Below, piece after piece: positions 1 through 5,703 of a DNA stretch of 5,703 bases. Under the pieces are notes generated by a model. The model did not search any database and was not told the origin of the DNA. It saw nothing but the letters and a program-made list of their open reading frames with translations. Location of the stretch: contig CAMOLY010000074.1 in the NCBI GenBank assembly GCA_946619065.1, positions 1 through 5,703 of the forward strand, in the 5' to 3' direction. Numbering within the stretch: position 1 is the stretch's first letter; each line of letters starts with the position of its first letter. The DNA is from an uncultured Clostridia bacterium. Its GTDB lineage: Bacteria; Bacillota; Clostridia; Oscillospirales; Oscillospiraceae. The position numbers and the translations under genes are program-made.

Positions 1-11
1 GGTTTTGATCG

Positions 12-58
12 TGACCGGTCCCGCTCTGTGGGCGCATGATATGCGCCCGGACGAAATG
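12..58. repeat. GGGCGCA hairpin repeat, left copy
   Basis: ACCGGTCCCGCTCTGTGG leads into a hairpin GGGCGCAT/ATGCGCCC (30-48), followed by GGACGAA. This arrangement recurs twice near the right end in the same orientation, and the hairpin alone recurs inverted at 5179-5195. Confidence 0.8.
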
Positions 59-70
59 TTCCGCATCGAC

Positions 71-219
71 CGTAGTGGCCCGTGACCACACGGGCCATAG
101 CGCGAAGCGCACGCTGCTTGCGGTGCGGGTATAACGGGGAGTATGGCTTGGCGGGGGTTATGGTCTGACGGGGCTATGGCTGACGGGGGTTATGGCCGCT
201 GTGGTCAGCGGCCACTACG
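71..219. repeat. REPIN-like element, left copy
   Basis: Two 29-bp hairpin units face each other. Unit one (71-99) has stem GGCCCGTG/CACGGGCC with loop ACCA (77-96). Unit two (191-219, opposite strand) has stem GGCCGCTG/CAGCGGCC with loop TGGT (194-213). Each unit has GTAG on its own strand just outside the hairpin (72-75; complement of 215-218). Between them lie a conserved GCGCGAAGCGCACGCTGCTT segment (100-119) and loose repeats of GGTTATGGCTGACGG (about 139-193). The layout matches REP doublets; GTAG next to a REP hairpin is the known mark recognised by E. coli TnpA-REP (RAYT). No transposase is present here. Confidence 0.7.
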
Positions 220-299
220 AGGTCAGCGGCCACTGCGGGTCAGTCAGCGGCCACTACGGGTCAGTCAGCGGCCACTACGGGTCAGTCAGCGGCCACTAC
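205..299. repeat. Tandem array of half-hairpin units, five copies
   Basis: TCAGCGGCCACTAC starts at 205, 223 (one mismatch), 244, 265 and 286, with spacings of 18, 21, 21 and 21 bp. The first copy is the outer arm of the REPIN-like hairpin at 191-219, and the others extend it outward toward serS. Three copies of the inverse unit occur at the right end of the block. Confidence 0.9.
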
Positions 300-322
300 G
301 GTGACTCCTGTCCCCCTGGTCC

Positions 323-1609
<1,287 letters not shown>

Positions 1610-1697
1610 CGTAAATACCTCGGTTTTCCTTTGATGTCCTGTGAAACATGATTTGATTTTATTTGTAATTTACGTCGACCCATTCCATCCAATCCTT
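1610..1697 (-). other. AT-rich 88-bp leader between the lipoprotein gene and serS
   Basis: Much more AT-rich than its surroundings on the serS side. The minus strand holds a -10-like TAAAAT but I see no convincing -35 at the right distance, no T-box motif and no terminator. serS may be co-transcribed with the lipoprotein gene or have a weak promoter here. Confidence 0.4.
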
Positions 1698-2432
1698 TTA
1701 CGCATCAAAGCGGAAAAGGATGGAGTATGCCTGGAACTTATAAGTGAATTGAACTGTACGGAATTCTGTATACTCGATCACATCGGGCAGACCAATTGTC
1801 TCAATTACGTTCTTCATGGAGTCCTGGCTATGAATGACCGCCGATTTTTCTGGAAGTTCTATCGAAAAGCTCATAACAGGAACCTTCGTTTTGGTTTTTG
1901 TGTAATAGTACGGCGTTAAGATATCATAACCAAACGCAATTGCTGCAGACGCATCATGGCCGGTTTTCATGTTTGCACGAAAGCCACCGCCGTTCTTTGT
2001 AAACGTGGCGGGGAAAGTCGGATATTCCTGACTTGTATGATAATCGGCATTCCAGCCATCCGCGGTCAGCTCGCCGAGGGTAAATGGGCAGTCATAATAC
2101 GTTCCGTCCTCAAGTTTCAGACGGAGCGTGCCGGGATCTTCCAAAACGTGATCCTTCCGCGTATAAGTATAAAGGGTAGAAATGTATCCTTTTTCGGTGC
2201 CTGTGTAGGCGGCAGGATCGACCAGCAAGTCAATGTGGGCCCGAAAGTCCTCTGTACTTTTGAAGAAAATACCGCCTTCCCTTGCGGACTGTACGGAATC
2301 CTTCTCCGAAGCGGTGCAGCCGCTCAGAAAAAACATCAAGATAAGCTGCAGAACCATTCCGACAATTGCGCTATGACGCACCAGACGCTTGACCGCTTCG
2401 TTCTTTTCCCTGATTCGTTTGATATCCAGCAT
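1698..2432 (-). CDS. Predicted lipoprotein with a serS-derived N-terminus, function unknown
   Basis: I do not recognise the family. The 244-residue product begins MLDIKRIREKNEAVKRLV, a clear SerRS N-terminus, then a hydrophobic stretch (residues 22-36) ending in a lipobox LSGC with Cys39. This implies export and lipidation at Cys39, leaving about 206 mature residues outside the membrane. The mature part is rich in Tyr/Thr/Phe and holds the segment FTLGELTADGWNADYHT (117-133), a pattern I associate with small clostridial lipoproteins, and a C-terminal IGLPDVIEY (213-221). The start is chosen because GAGGT lies seven bases upstream; internal starts GTG18 and ATG26 have no visible ribosome binding site. 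The borrowed 20 residues would form a long, basic n-region for the signal peptide. GC content is lower than in the neighbours (60-base stretches of about 42-57% against about 65% in serS), which suggests acquisition. It sits 88 bp upstream of serS. Confidence is high for the gene and moderate for export. Confidence 0.8.
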   Translation of the reverse strand: MLDIKRIREKNEAVKRLVRHSAIVGMVLQLILMFFLSGCTASEKDSVQSAREGGIFFKSTEDFRAHIDLLVDPAAYTGTEKGYISTLYTYTRKDHVLEDPGTLRLKLEDGTYYDCPFTLGELTADGWNADYHTSQEYPTFPATFTKNGGGFRANMKTGHDASAAIAFGYDILTPYYYTKTKTKVPVMSFSIELPEKSAVIHSQDSMKNVIETIGLPDVIEYTEFRTVQFTYKFQAYSILFRFDA

Positions 2433-2449
2433 CGTAAGTACCTCGGTTT
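2411..2449 (-). repeat. Duplicate of the serS start region, copy fused to the lipoprotein gene
   Basis: These 39 bp match 1588-1626 at 38 positions in the same orientation. They cover the GAGGT ribosome binding site (2440-2444), the ATG and the first seven codons. Similarity continues more weakly (28 of the 36 bases at 2383-2418 overall) into the codons for NEAVKRLVR, then stops. Confidence 0.9.
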
Positions 2450-2485
2450 CTTCGTTCCGTACGGAAAAGAGTCAGACGGATGTCT

Positions 2486-2515
2486 TTTATGACGTTCTCG
2501 TCTCCGATCTTCCAA
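2486..2515 (-). promoter_or_regulatory. Weak candidate promoter for the lipoprotein gene
   Basis: On the minus strand TTGGAA (2510-2515) and CATAAA (2486-2491) are 18 bp apart, each matching four of six consensus bases, with the start codon 53 bp further on. This is the best pair I found in the 142-bp gap 2433-2574. It may instead be the original serS promoter, since the serS-like start follows it. Confidence 0.25.
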
Positions 2516-2526
2516 AAAACGACGGC

Positions 2527-2558
2527 CCGGTGGTTTTCCCTGTTTTTGAAAACACCGG
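2527..2558 (-). terminator. Hairpin after the coiled-coil gene, possible terminator
   Basis: On the minus strand, CCGGTGTTTTC pairs with GAAAACCACCGG (11 bp, one bulged C) around a 9-base loop, starting 16 nt after the TGA of the coiled-coil gene. A run of six Ts (minus strand, 2514-2519) follows, but 7 bases separate it from the stem, which is not ideal for an intrinsic terminator. It could separate the parAB operon from the lipoprotein/serS unit, or be only a processing hairpin. Confidence 0.4.
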
Positions 2559-2574
2559 TATTGCCTCCGTTCTG

Positions 2575-3216
2575 TCAGTCAACGGCCAGAGTCTCGTACC
2601 AATCCAGCTCGCTGGGCGAGAGCAGATCCTTTAAGGGCTCGATTTGTTCCAGATAGGTTTTGACGGCCTCCAGATCGCCTTCCTCATTGGCGGCGACGGC
2701 CTTCTGCAGCAGCTCGCTGACGGTCACGGCGTCCTCGGCGCGCTTGGTCAGCTCCGTGACCTGCGATTCGGCGGCGATCCGCGCATCCGCCAGCTGGGAC
2801 TGCAGATCCGCGATCTGGGATTCCGCTGCGGCGCTGGCCTCGGCGGCCTCGGATTCCAGGGCGGCGTACCGGGTTTCGGCCTCAGCCTGCTGCGCGGTCA
2901 GCGTGTCGATCTGGGCGGCCTGCGCGTCGGATTTTTGCTTCAGCGCGTCATATTCGTTCTGCATCTCCTGAATGGTGCGGTTCAGGTTGGCGGAGGTCTT
3001 CTGACTGTCGTCCTTCAGGGCGGCGTTCGAGGACTGCAGCTGGCGGTTCTCGATCACCATGGACAGGGCCACCAGCAAAAACGCGACGGCAAAGAGAATG
3101 GACAGATACGTCACCAGGGCGACGCGGCGCTTGCGGGAGAGGGCTGCAGCCGTGCTTTGCTCCGGCTCGGCCGCCGGGACGGATGCTTGCTGATTGTCTT
3201 TGTTTGGTTCAGCCAT
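2575..3216 (-). CDS. Membrane-anchored coiled-coil protein, downstream of parB
   Basis: Unrecognised 213-residue protein. Residues 1-31 are polar with a basic patch SRKRR just before a single transmembrane helix (about 32-55), predicting N-inside/C-outside topology. Residues 57-165 are a long Ala/Gln/Glu-rich coiled coil with near-repeats AAESQIADL and AAESQVTEL. The C-terminus (about 164-211, LLQKAVAANEEGDLEAVKTYLEQ with a trailing helix) looks like one TPR-type helical hairpin. The ATG overlaps the parB end by 8 bp and AAGGAGG lies nine bases upstream, inside parB, so the two are very likely translated together. In many Clostridia a small membrane protein (often DUF4446) sits between parB and serS; the position fits but I cannot see clear DUF4446 similarity. 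Role unknown; a link to chromosome or envelope organisation is only an inference from the operon. Confidence 0.88.
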   Translation of the reverse strand: MAEPNKDNQQASVPAAEPEQSTAAALSRKRRVALVTYLSILFAVAFLLVALSMVIENRQLQSSNAALKDDSQKTSANLNRTIQEMQNEYDALKQKSDAQAAQIDTLTAQQAEAETRYAALESEAAEASAAAESQIADLQSQLADARIAAESQVTELTKRAEDAVTVSELLQKAVAANEEGDLEAVKTYLEQIEPLKDLLSPSELDWYETLAVD

Positions 3217-4090
3217 GATCGGATTCCTCCTTGATGGAAAGCTTTTGCAGTGCCAGGAGCAGACGGTTGAGATCGTCCGTTCCGTAAAATTCCAGCTCGA
3301 AGCGGCCTTTGCGCTTCCCGCTGACGATCCGCACCCTGCGCCCCAGACGGCGGCTCAGTGATTTTTCGCAGTCGGCGATGTAGTCCACCCGCATCGGCTT
3401 GTCCTGCGCGGGCTTTTTTGGCGCGGCGAGATTCTTGCAGAGGGTTTCGGCCTGGCGGACGGACAGCTGCAGGGCGATGATCCGCTGGGCGGCCTGCTTG
3501 CGGAGCGCCTCGTCCTCCAGGCTGAGCAGGGCTCTGGCGTGACCCGGGGAGAGGGTGCCGGCCCGGACCAGGTCCGCCAGCTCCCCGGACAGGGAGAGCA
3601 GACGGAGGCTGTTTGCCACCGCCGGGCGGGAACGTCCCACGCGGCGGGCCACTTCCTCCTGGGTCATGCCGTATTCCTCCATCAGGGTCCGGAAGCCGGC
3701 GGCCTCCTCCATCGGGTTGAGATCCTCCCGCTGGAGGTTTTCCACCAGGGCCAGCTCCGTCACGGTCTTGTCGTCGGCCTCCAGCACCAGGACCGGAACC
3801 TCTTCCAGTCCGGCCATTCGCGCGGCGCGCCAGCGGCGCTCGCCGGCGATGATCTGGTAGTAGCCGTTCTCCCCCTCCCGGACGGTCAGGGGCTGAATGA
3901 TGCCGTGCTCGGCGATGGAGTCCGCCAGCGCCTGCAGGGCCTCCGGGTCGAATTCCCGGCGGGGCTGCAGGGGGTTCGGTTCGAGCCTCCGCAGGGGCAG
4001 ACTGCGGATCTCGCCCTCGGCCTCATCCAGCCGGGAGTCCTCGATCAGCGCCCCCAGTCCGCGGCCCAGACCGGTTGGTTTCTTTTTCAT
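3209..4090 (-). CDS. parB: Chromosome partitioning protein ParB (Spo0J family)
   Basis: Binds parS and spreads as a CTP-dependent DNA clamp in the ParABS chromosome-segregation system. The 293-residue protein has the complete family layout: an N-terminal GLGRGLGALI (7-16), the short basic segment that stimulates ParA; the ParB/Srx-type nuclease-fold domain with GIIQPLTVR (63-71) and the CTP-binding GERRWRAA box (83-90); ENLQREDLNP (117-126); a helix-turn-helix at about 142-165 (MTQEEVARRVGRSRPAVANSLRLL) that reads parS; and a C-terminal dimerisation region ending EFYGTDDLNRLLLAL. The start MKKKPTGLGRG is preceded by AGGAGG six bases upstream; the open frame continues further upstream but only as out-of-frame parA sequence. 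It follows parA by 41 bp. A perfect parS site lies at 5442-5457. Whether the organism sporulates cannot be told from this window. Confidence 0.97.
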   Translation of the reverse strand: MKKKPTGLGRGLGALIEDSRLDEAEGEIRSLPLRRLEPNPLQPRREFDPEALQALADSIAEHGIIQPLTVREGENGYYQIIAGERRWRAARMAGLEEVPVLVLEADDKTVTELALVENLQREDLNPMEEAAGFRTLMEEYGMTQEEVARRVGRSRPAVANSLRLLSLSGELADLVRAGTLSPGHARALLSLEDEALRKQAAQRIIALQLSVRQAETLCKNLAAPKKPAQDKPMRVDYIADCEKSLSRRLGRRVRIVSGKRKGRFELEFYGTDDLNRLLLALQKLSIKEESDHG

Positions 4091-4131
4091 CGTAATCCTC
4101 CTGTGCGCTTGGCGCGCATGGCATGAATTGG

Positions 4132-4884
4132 TCAGCGGTTCCGCAGGATTTCCTCCGCGACGGCCTGATAGGCCGTCGTGCCGCGGCTGCGCCGATCGTA
4201 TGCCAGCGCGGGAAGGCCGTAGCTCGGCGCTTCGGCCAGACGTACGTTGCGGGGAATGGCGGCGGCGAAGACCTTGCCGGGGAAGAACCGCCGGACCTCC
4301 TGCGCCACCTGATTGGAAAAGTTCGTGCGGCCGTCGTACATCGTCAGCAGAACGCCGAAGATGGATAGGCCGGGGTTCAGCCGTTTTTTGACGGCCCGCA
4401 TCGTGGCCATCAGATCCGACAGCCCCTCCAGGGCGTAGTATTCGCACTGGACCGGGATCAGGATCTGATCGGCGGCGCACAGGCCGTTGAGCGTCAGCAG
4501 CTCCAGCGAGGGCGGGCAGTCGATCAGAATGTAGTCGTACCGCTCCCGGAGCGGGGCCAGGGCGCCGCGCAGCACATATTCGCGACCCTCCATGCCGGTC
4601 AGCTCAATGGAGGCGCCGGCCAGCGCAGCGGTGGAGGGGATCACGTCGCCCCAGTCGGTGGAGACGATGGCCTCCTCCGCCGGAATGCCGTTGATGATGA
4701 CGTCGTAGGAGCTGCGCTTCGCCCTGCGGCTGACGCCCATGCCGGAGCTCGCGTTGGCCTGGGGGTCAAAATCGCAGAGCAGGACGCGGGCGCCGTTCTC
4801 GTGCAGGGCTGCGGTCAGGTTGACCGCGGACGTGGTTTTTCCCACGCCGCCTTTCTGATTGACGACCGCAACAATAACACCCAT
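4132..4884 (-). CDS. parA: Chromosome partitioning ATPase ParA (Soj family)
   Basis: Walker-type ATPase that binds DNA non-specifically as an ATP dimer and moves ParB-parS complexes; in Firmicutes Soj also acts on DnaA at the origin. The 250-residue length is typical of the short chromosomal type, which lacks the N-terminal HTH of plasmid ParA proteins. Visible motifs: deviant Walker A KGGVGKTT (11-18, with signature Lys11 and Lys16), Walker A' DFDPQAN (38-44), Walker B IDCPPSL (121-127), and the conserved PRNVRLAEAPSYGLP (211-225). The frame is open for 19 more codons upstream, but the start at 4884 is chosen because AAAGGAGGT lies six bases before it and MGVIVAVVNQKGGVGK matches the normal family N-terminus. 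A good promoter lies just upstream. First gene of the parA-parB-coiled-coil operon. Confidence 0.97.
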   Translation of the reverse strand: MGVIVAVVNQKGGVGKTTSAVNLTAALHENGARVLLCDFDPQANASSGMGVSRRAKRSSYDVIINGIPAEEAIVSTDWGDVIPSTAALAGASIELTGMEGREYVLRGALAPLRERYDYILIDCPPSLELLTLNGLCAADQILIPVQCEYYALEGLSDLMATMRAVKKRLNPGLSIFGVLLTMYDGRTNFSNQVAQEVRRFFPGKVFAAAIPRNVRLAEAPSYGLPALAYDRRSRGTTAYQAVAEEILRNR

Positions 4885-4890
4885 GCGCGC

Positions 4891-4899
4891 ACCTCCTTT
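4891..4899 (-). promoter_or_regulatory. Ribosome binding site that fixes the parA start
   Basis: AAAGGAGGT on the minus strand is a near-full anti-16S match, six bases before the ATG at 4882-4884. It argues against the longer reading frame starting at 4941, whose start would also lie upstream of the predicted promoter. Confidence 0.85.
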
Positions 4900-4912
4900 G
4901 ATTCCATTATGC

Positions 4913-4941
4913 ATCATAGCATAAACCGCCGGAAAAAGCAA
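4913..4941 (-). promoter_or_regulatory. Probable sigma-A promoter for parA operon
   Basis: On the minus strand, a -35 box TTGCTT (4936-4941) is separated by exactly 17 bp from a -10 box TATGAT (4913-4918), which is preceded by TGC, an extended -10 motif. It lies in an AT-richer patch 28 bp upstream of the parA start codon and leaves a short leader holding the AAAGGAGGT site. Confidence 0.75.
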
Positions 4942-5004
4942 GAAAAAACGGTCGCCCCCCGGCAGAAGACGGCAGAAATATGGGGACGGGGATCATGAGT
5001 CACC

Positions 5005-5053
5005 GTAGTGGCCGCTGATCCGTAGTGGCCGCTGACCTCGTAGTGGCCGCTGA
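5005..5053. repeat. Tandem array of half-hairpin units, three copies
   Basis: GTAGTGGCCGCTGA starts at 5005, 5022 and 5040, with spacings of 17 and 18 bp. It is the reverse complement of the unit at 205-299. The last copy is the outer arm of the hairpin at 5039-5067. Both arrays end in the same outer sequence, GAGTCACC (4997-5004 and complement of 300-307). Confidence 0.88.
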
Positions 5054-5154
5054 CCACAGCGGCCATAACCTCCGTCGGCCATAACCCTCGTAATATCCGC
5101 ACCTCAAGCAGCGTGCGCTCCGCGCTATGGCCCGTGTGGTCACGGGCCACTACG
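5039..5154. repeat. REPIN-like element, right copy (inverted relative to the left)
   Basis: Same architecture as 71-219 on the opposite strand but shorter (116 against 149 bp). Unit 5039-5067 has stem GGCCGCTG/CAGCGGCC (5045-5064); unit 5126-5154 has stem GGCCCGTG/CACGGGCC (5129-5148). Both have GTAG just outside. The internal segment AAGCAGCGTGCGCTCCGCGC (5106-5125) matches the reverse complement of 100-119 at 19 of 20 bases. The two-base stem changes GC/GC against CG/CG are compensated on both arms. Confidence 0.7.
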
Positions 5155-5178
5155 GACGCTTGCGTGATCCTCCGTCGG

Positions 5179-5195
5179 GGCGCATATCATGCGCC
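5179..5195. repeat. GGCGCAT hairpin, inverted short copy
   Basis: GGCGCAT/ATGCGCC around ATC is the reverse complement of the hairpin at 31-47. It sits just outside the right REPIN-like element, as the left copy sits just outside the left one, so it belongs to the long inverted repeat. Confidence 0.75.
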
Positions 5196-5278
5196 AACGG
5201 TGAGAGAGCTGTCGCGTGATGCACCGCGCCGATTGCGGAACATACGGTGAGATACGGGCTGCGGCGGCTTAGATCGTT

Positions 5279-5339
5279 CCCGGTCCCGCGCCGTGGGCGC
5301 ACAGTGTGCGCCCGGACGAAGGGAAACCCGGCTCACCGC
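5279..5339. repeat. GGGCGCA hairpin repeat, first right copy
   Basis: CCGGTCCCGCG, then a near-perfect palindrome GGGCGCACA/TGTGCGCCC around one G (5295-5313), then GGACGAAGGGAAACCCGGC and TCACCGC. It is followed 79 bp later by a near-identical copy. The region 5196-5278 between this and the preceding hairpin holds nothing else I can identify. Confidence 0.85.
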
Positions 5340-5357
5340 GCGATCAAAACCACCGAA

Positions 5358-5417
5358 GCCGGTCCCGCGCTGTGGGCGCACGGTGTGCGCCCGGACGAAG
5401 GGAACCTGGCTCACCGC
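5358..5417. repeat. GGGCGCA hairpin repeat, second right copy
   Basis: Near-identical to 5279-5339 with a few substitutions and one single-base indel. The hairpin GGGCGCAC/GTGCGCCC spans 5374-5392. Together the two form a tandem pair ending 24 bp before parS. Confidence 0.85.
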
Positions 5418-5441
5418 TGCCGCTGAACAGAAGACGGCGTG

Positions 5442-5457
5442 TGTTTCACGTGAAACA
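5442..5457. promoter_or_regulatory. parS: parS centromere site (ParB binding)
   Basis: TGTTTCACGTGAAACA is a perfect match to the known 16-bp bacterial parS consensus. It is the centre of a longer perfect palindrome, 5435-5464, with arms CGGCGTG/CACGCCG outside the core. It lies about 560 bp upstream of the parA start and between the partial gene and the repeat cluster, the usual origin-proximal position. ParB encoded at 3209-4090 is the expected ligand. Confidence 0.97.
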
Positions 5458-5471
5458 CACGCCGCAGGAAA

Positions 5472-5647
5472 CGGGATCCAGGACGCGGACAGCCTGCAAG
5501 CCCGGTCGGAAACCGCAGCGTCAGCCTCCCGCCGGTTCCGTCTCGCGCAGGAGCTCCGGCGGGATCCAGGACGCGGACAGCCTGCAAGCCCAGTCGGAAA
5601 CCGCAGCGTCAGCCGCCCACCGGTTCCGTCTCGCGCAGGAGCTCCGG
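5472..5647. repeat. 88-bp tandem duplication, two copies, of a gene 3' end
   Basis: 5472-5559 and 5560-5647 differ at only three positions. The second copy contains the stop codon and last ~12 codons of the partial gene at 5609-5703 plus 49 bp beyond its stop; the first copy repeats all this as noncoding sequence next to parS. I see no T-tract that would make it a terminator. Confidence 0.92.
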
Positions 5648-5703
5648 CGGGATCAGGGCCGGGTCGAACATGACCTCGGAGTGGTTGTCCAGGATCAGCT
5701 CCT
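5609..5703 (-). CDS. C-terminal end of an unrecognised protein (partial at window edge)
   Basis: A reading frame enters from the right edge and stops at a TGA at 5609-5611 after 30 whole codons. It encodes ELILDNHSEVMFDPALIPPE followed by LLRETEPVGG. The GC-rich third positions and the amino-acid mix look like real coding sequence, and the end coincides with the start of spacer-like sequence. The fragment is too short to assign a family. In related gene orders rsmG or mnmG often lies upstream of parA, but this tail does not look like either to me. Its last codons and the sequence after its stop are repeated next door in an 88-bp tandem copy, so a decoy tail PPELLRETEPAGG with stop also exists at 5521-5559 outside the gene. 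Confidence 0.6.
   Translation of the reverse strand, partial: ELILDNHSEVMFDPALIPPELLRETEPVGG

Noticed and set aside
71..299. CRISPR array
   Set aside because: Repeat units are 14-21 bp with spacers of only 3-7 bp, and the units are hairpin arms. There are no unique spacers of normal length and no cas gene.
1633..1648. Possible second parS upstream of serS
   Set aside because: Only the half GTGAAACA is intact; about 11 of 16 bases match and the other half is degenerate, so ParB binding is unlikely.
1610..2574. T-box or other riboswitch upstream of serS
   Set aside because: Clostridial serS genes often have a T-box, but I found no AGGGTGG-type T-box sequence nor a specifier-like structure in either leader.
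3539..4391. Plus-strand frames opposite parB and parA
   Set aside because: Shadows of the two certain minus-strand genes; translations lack recognisable domains.
4132..4941. ParA with a 19-residue N-terminal extension
   Set aside because: The strong ribosome binding site at 4891-4899 and the normal ParA N-terminus place the start at 4884; the extension would begin at or above the promoter.
5187..5673. Open frames on both strands across the right repeat cluster (75 and 126 codons)
   Set aside because: They are made almost wholly of hairpin repeats, parS and the 88-bp tandem unit. Arg/Pro-rich translations without a ribosome binding site indicate spurious frames.

Overview
The window looks like origin-proximal chromosome from a GC-rich, Gram-positive, Clostridia-type bacterium, most likely gut Oscillospiraceae-like. 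The reasons are strong AGGAGG ribosome binding sites, chromosomal-type parA and parB with a perfect parS site nearby, and the gene order parA-parB-(membrane protein)-serS. The lineage is an inference from gene order and protein character; no database search was possible. All confident genes lie on the minus strand and read from right to left.

Right edge (5472-5703): the last 30 codons of an unrecognised minus-strand gene. The final codons and the downstream sequence are tandemly duplicated as an 88-bp unit. A perfect parS site (5442-5457) follows, nested in a 30-bp perfect palindrome. From about 5420 down to 4990 there is no credible gene, only several families of GC-rich hairpin repeats. A good promoter at 4913-4941 then drives parA (4132-4884), parB (3209-4090) and a membrane-anchored coiled-coil protein (2575-3216) that overlaps the end of parB by 8 bp. 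A hairpin followed by a T-tract (2514-2558) may end this operon. With parS, parA and parB form a complete chromosome-segregation (ParABS) module.

Middle (1698-2432): a lower-GC gene for a predicted lipoprotein of unknown function. Its ribosome binding site, start codon and first ~20 codons are a copy of the 5' end of serS, the next gene. The 39-bp core of this direct repeat matches at 38 positions. The gene therefore appears to be a chimera or inserted cassette that borrowed the serS translation start.

Left (323-1609): serS, full-length seryl-tRNA synthetase. Beyond its stop codon, 1-322 is gene-free and packed with repeats. These are an inverted copy of the repeat cluster at 4997-5195, so the whole ~4.7-kb parA-to-serS block is bracketed by inverted repeats. 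Within each cluster, two 29-bp hairpin units face each other, each preceded by GTAG on its own strand. Their stems differ by paired, compensating changes. This resembles REP doublets (REPINs) mobilised by RAYT-type transposases, although no transposase lies in the window. The two best leads are these REPIN-like elements and the serS-start/lipoprotein fusion.
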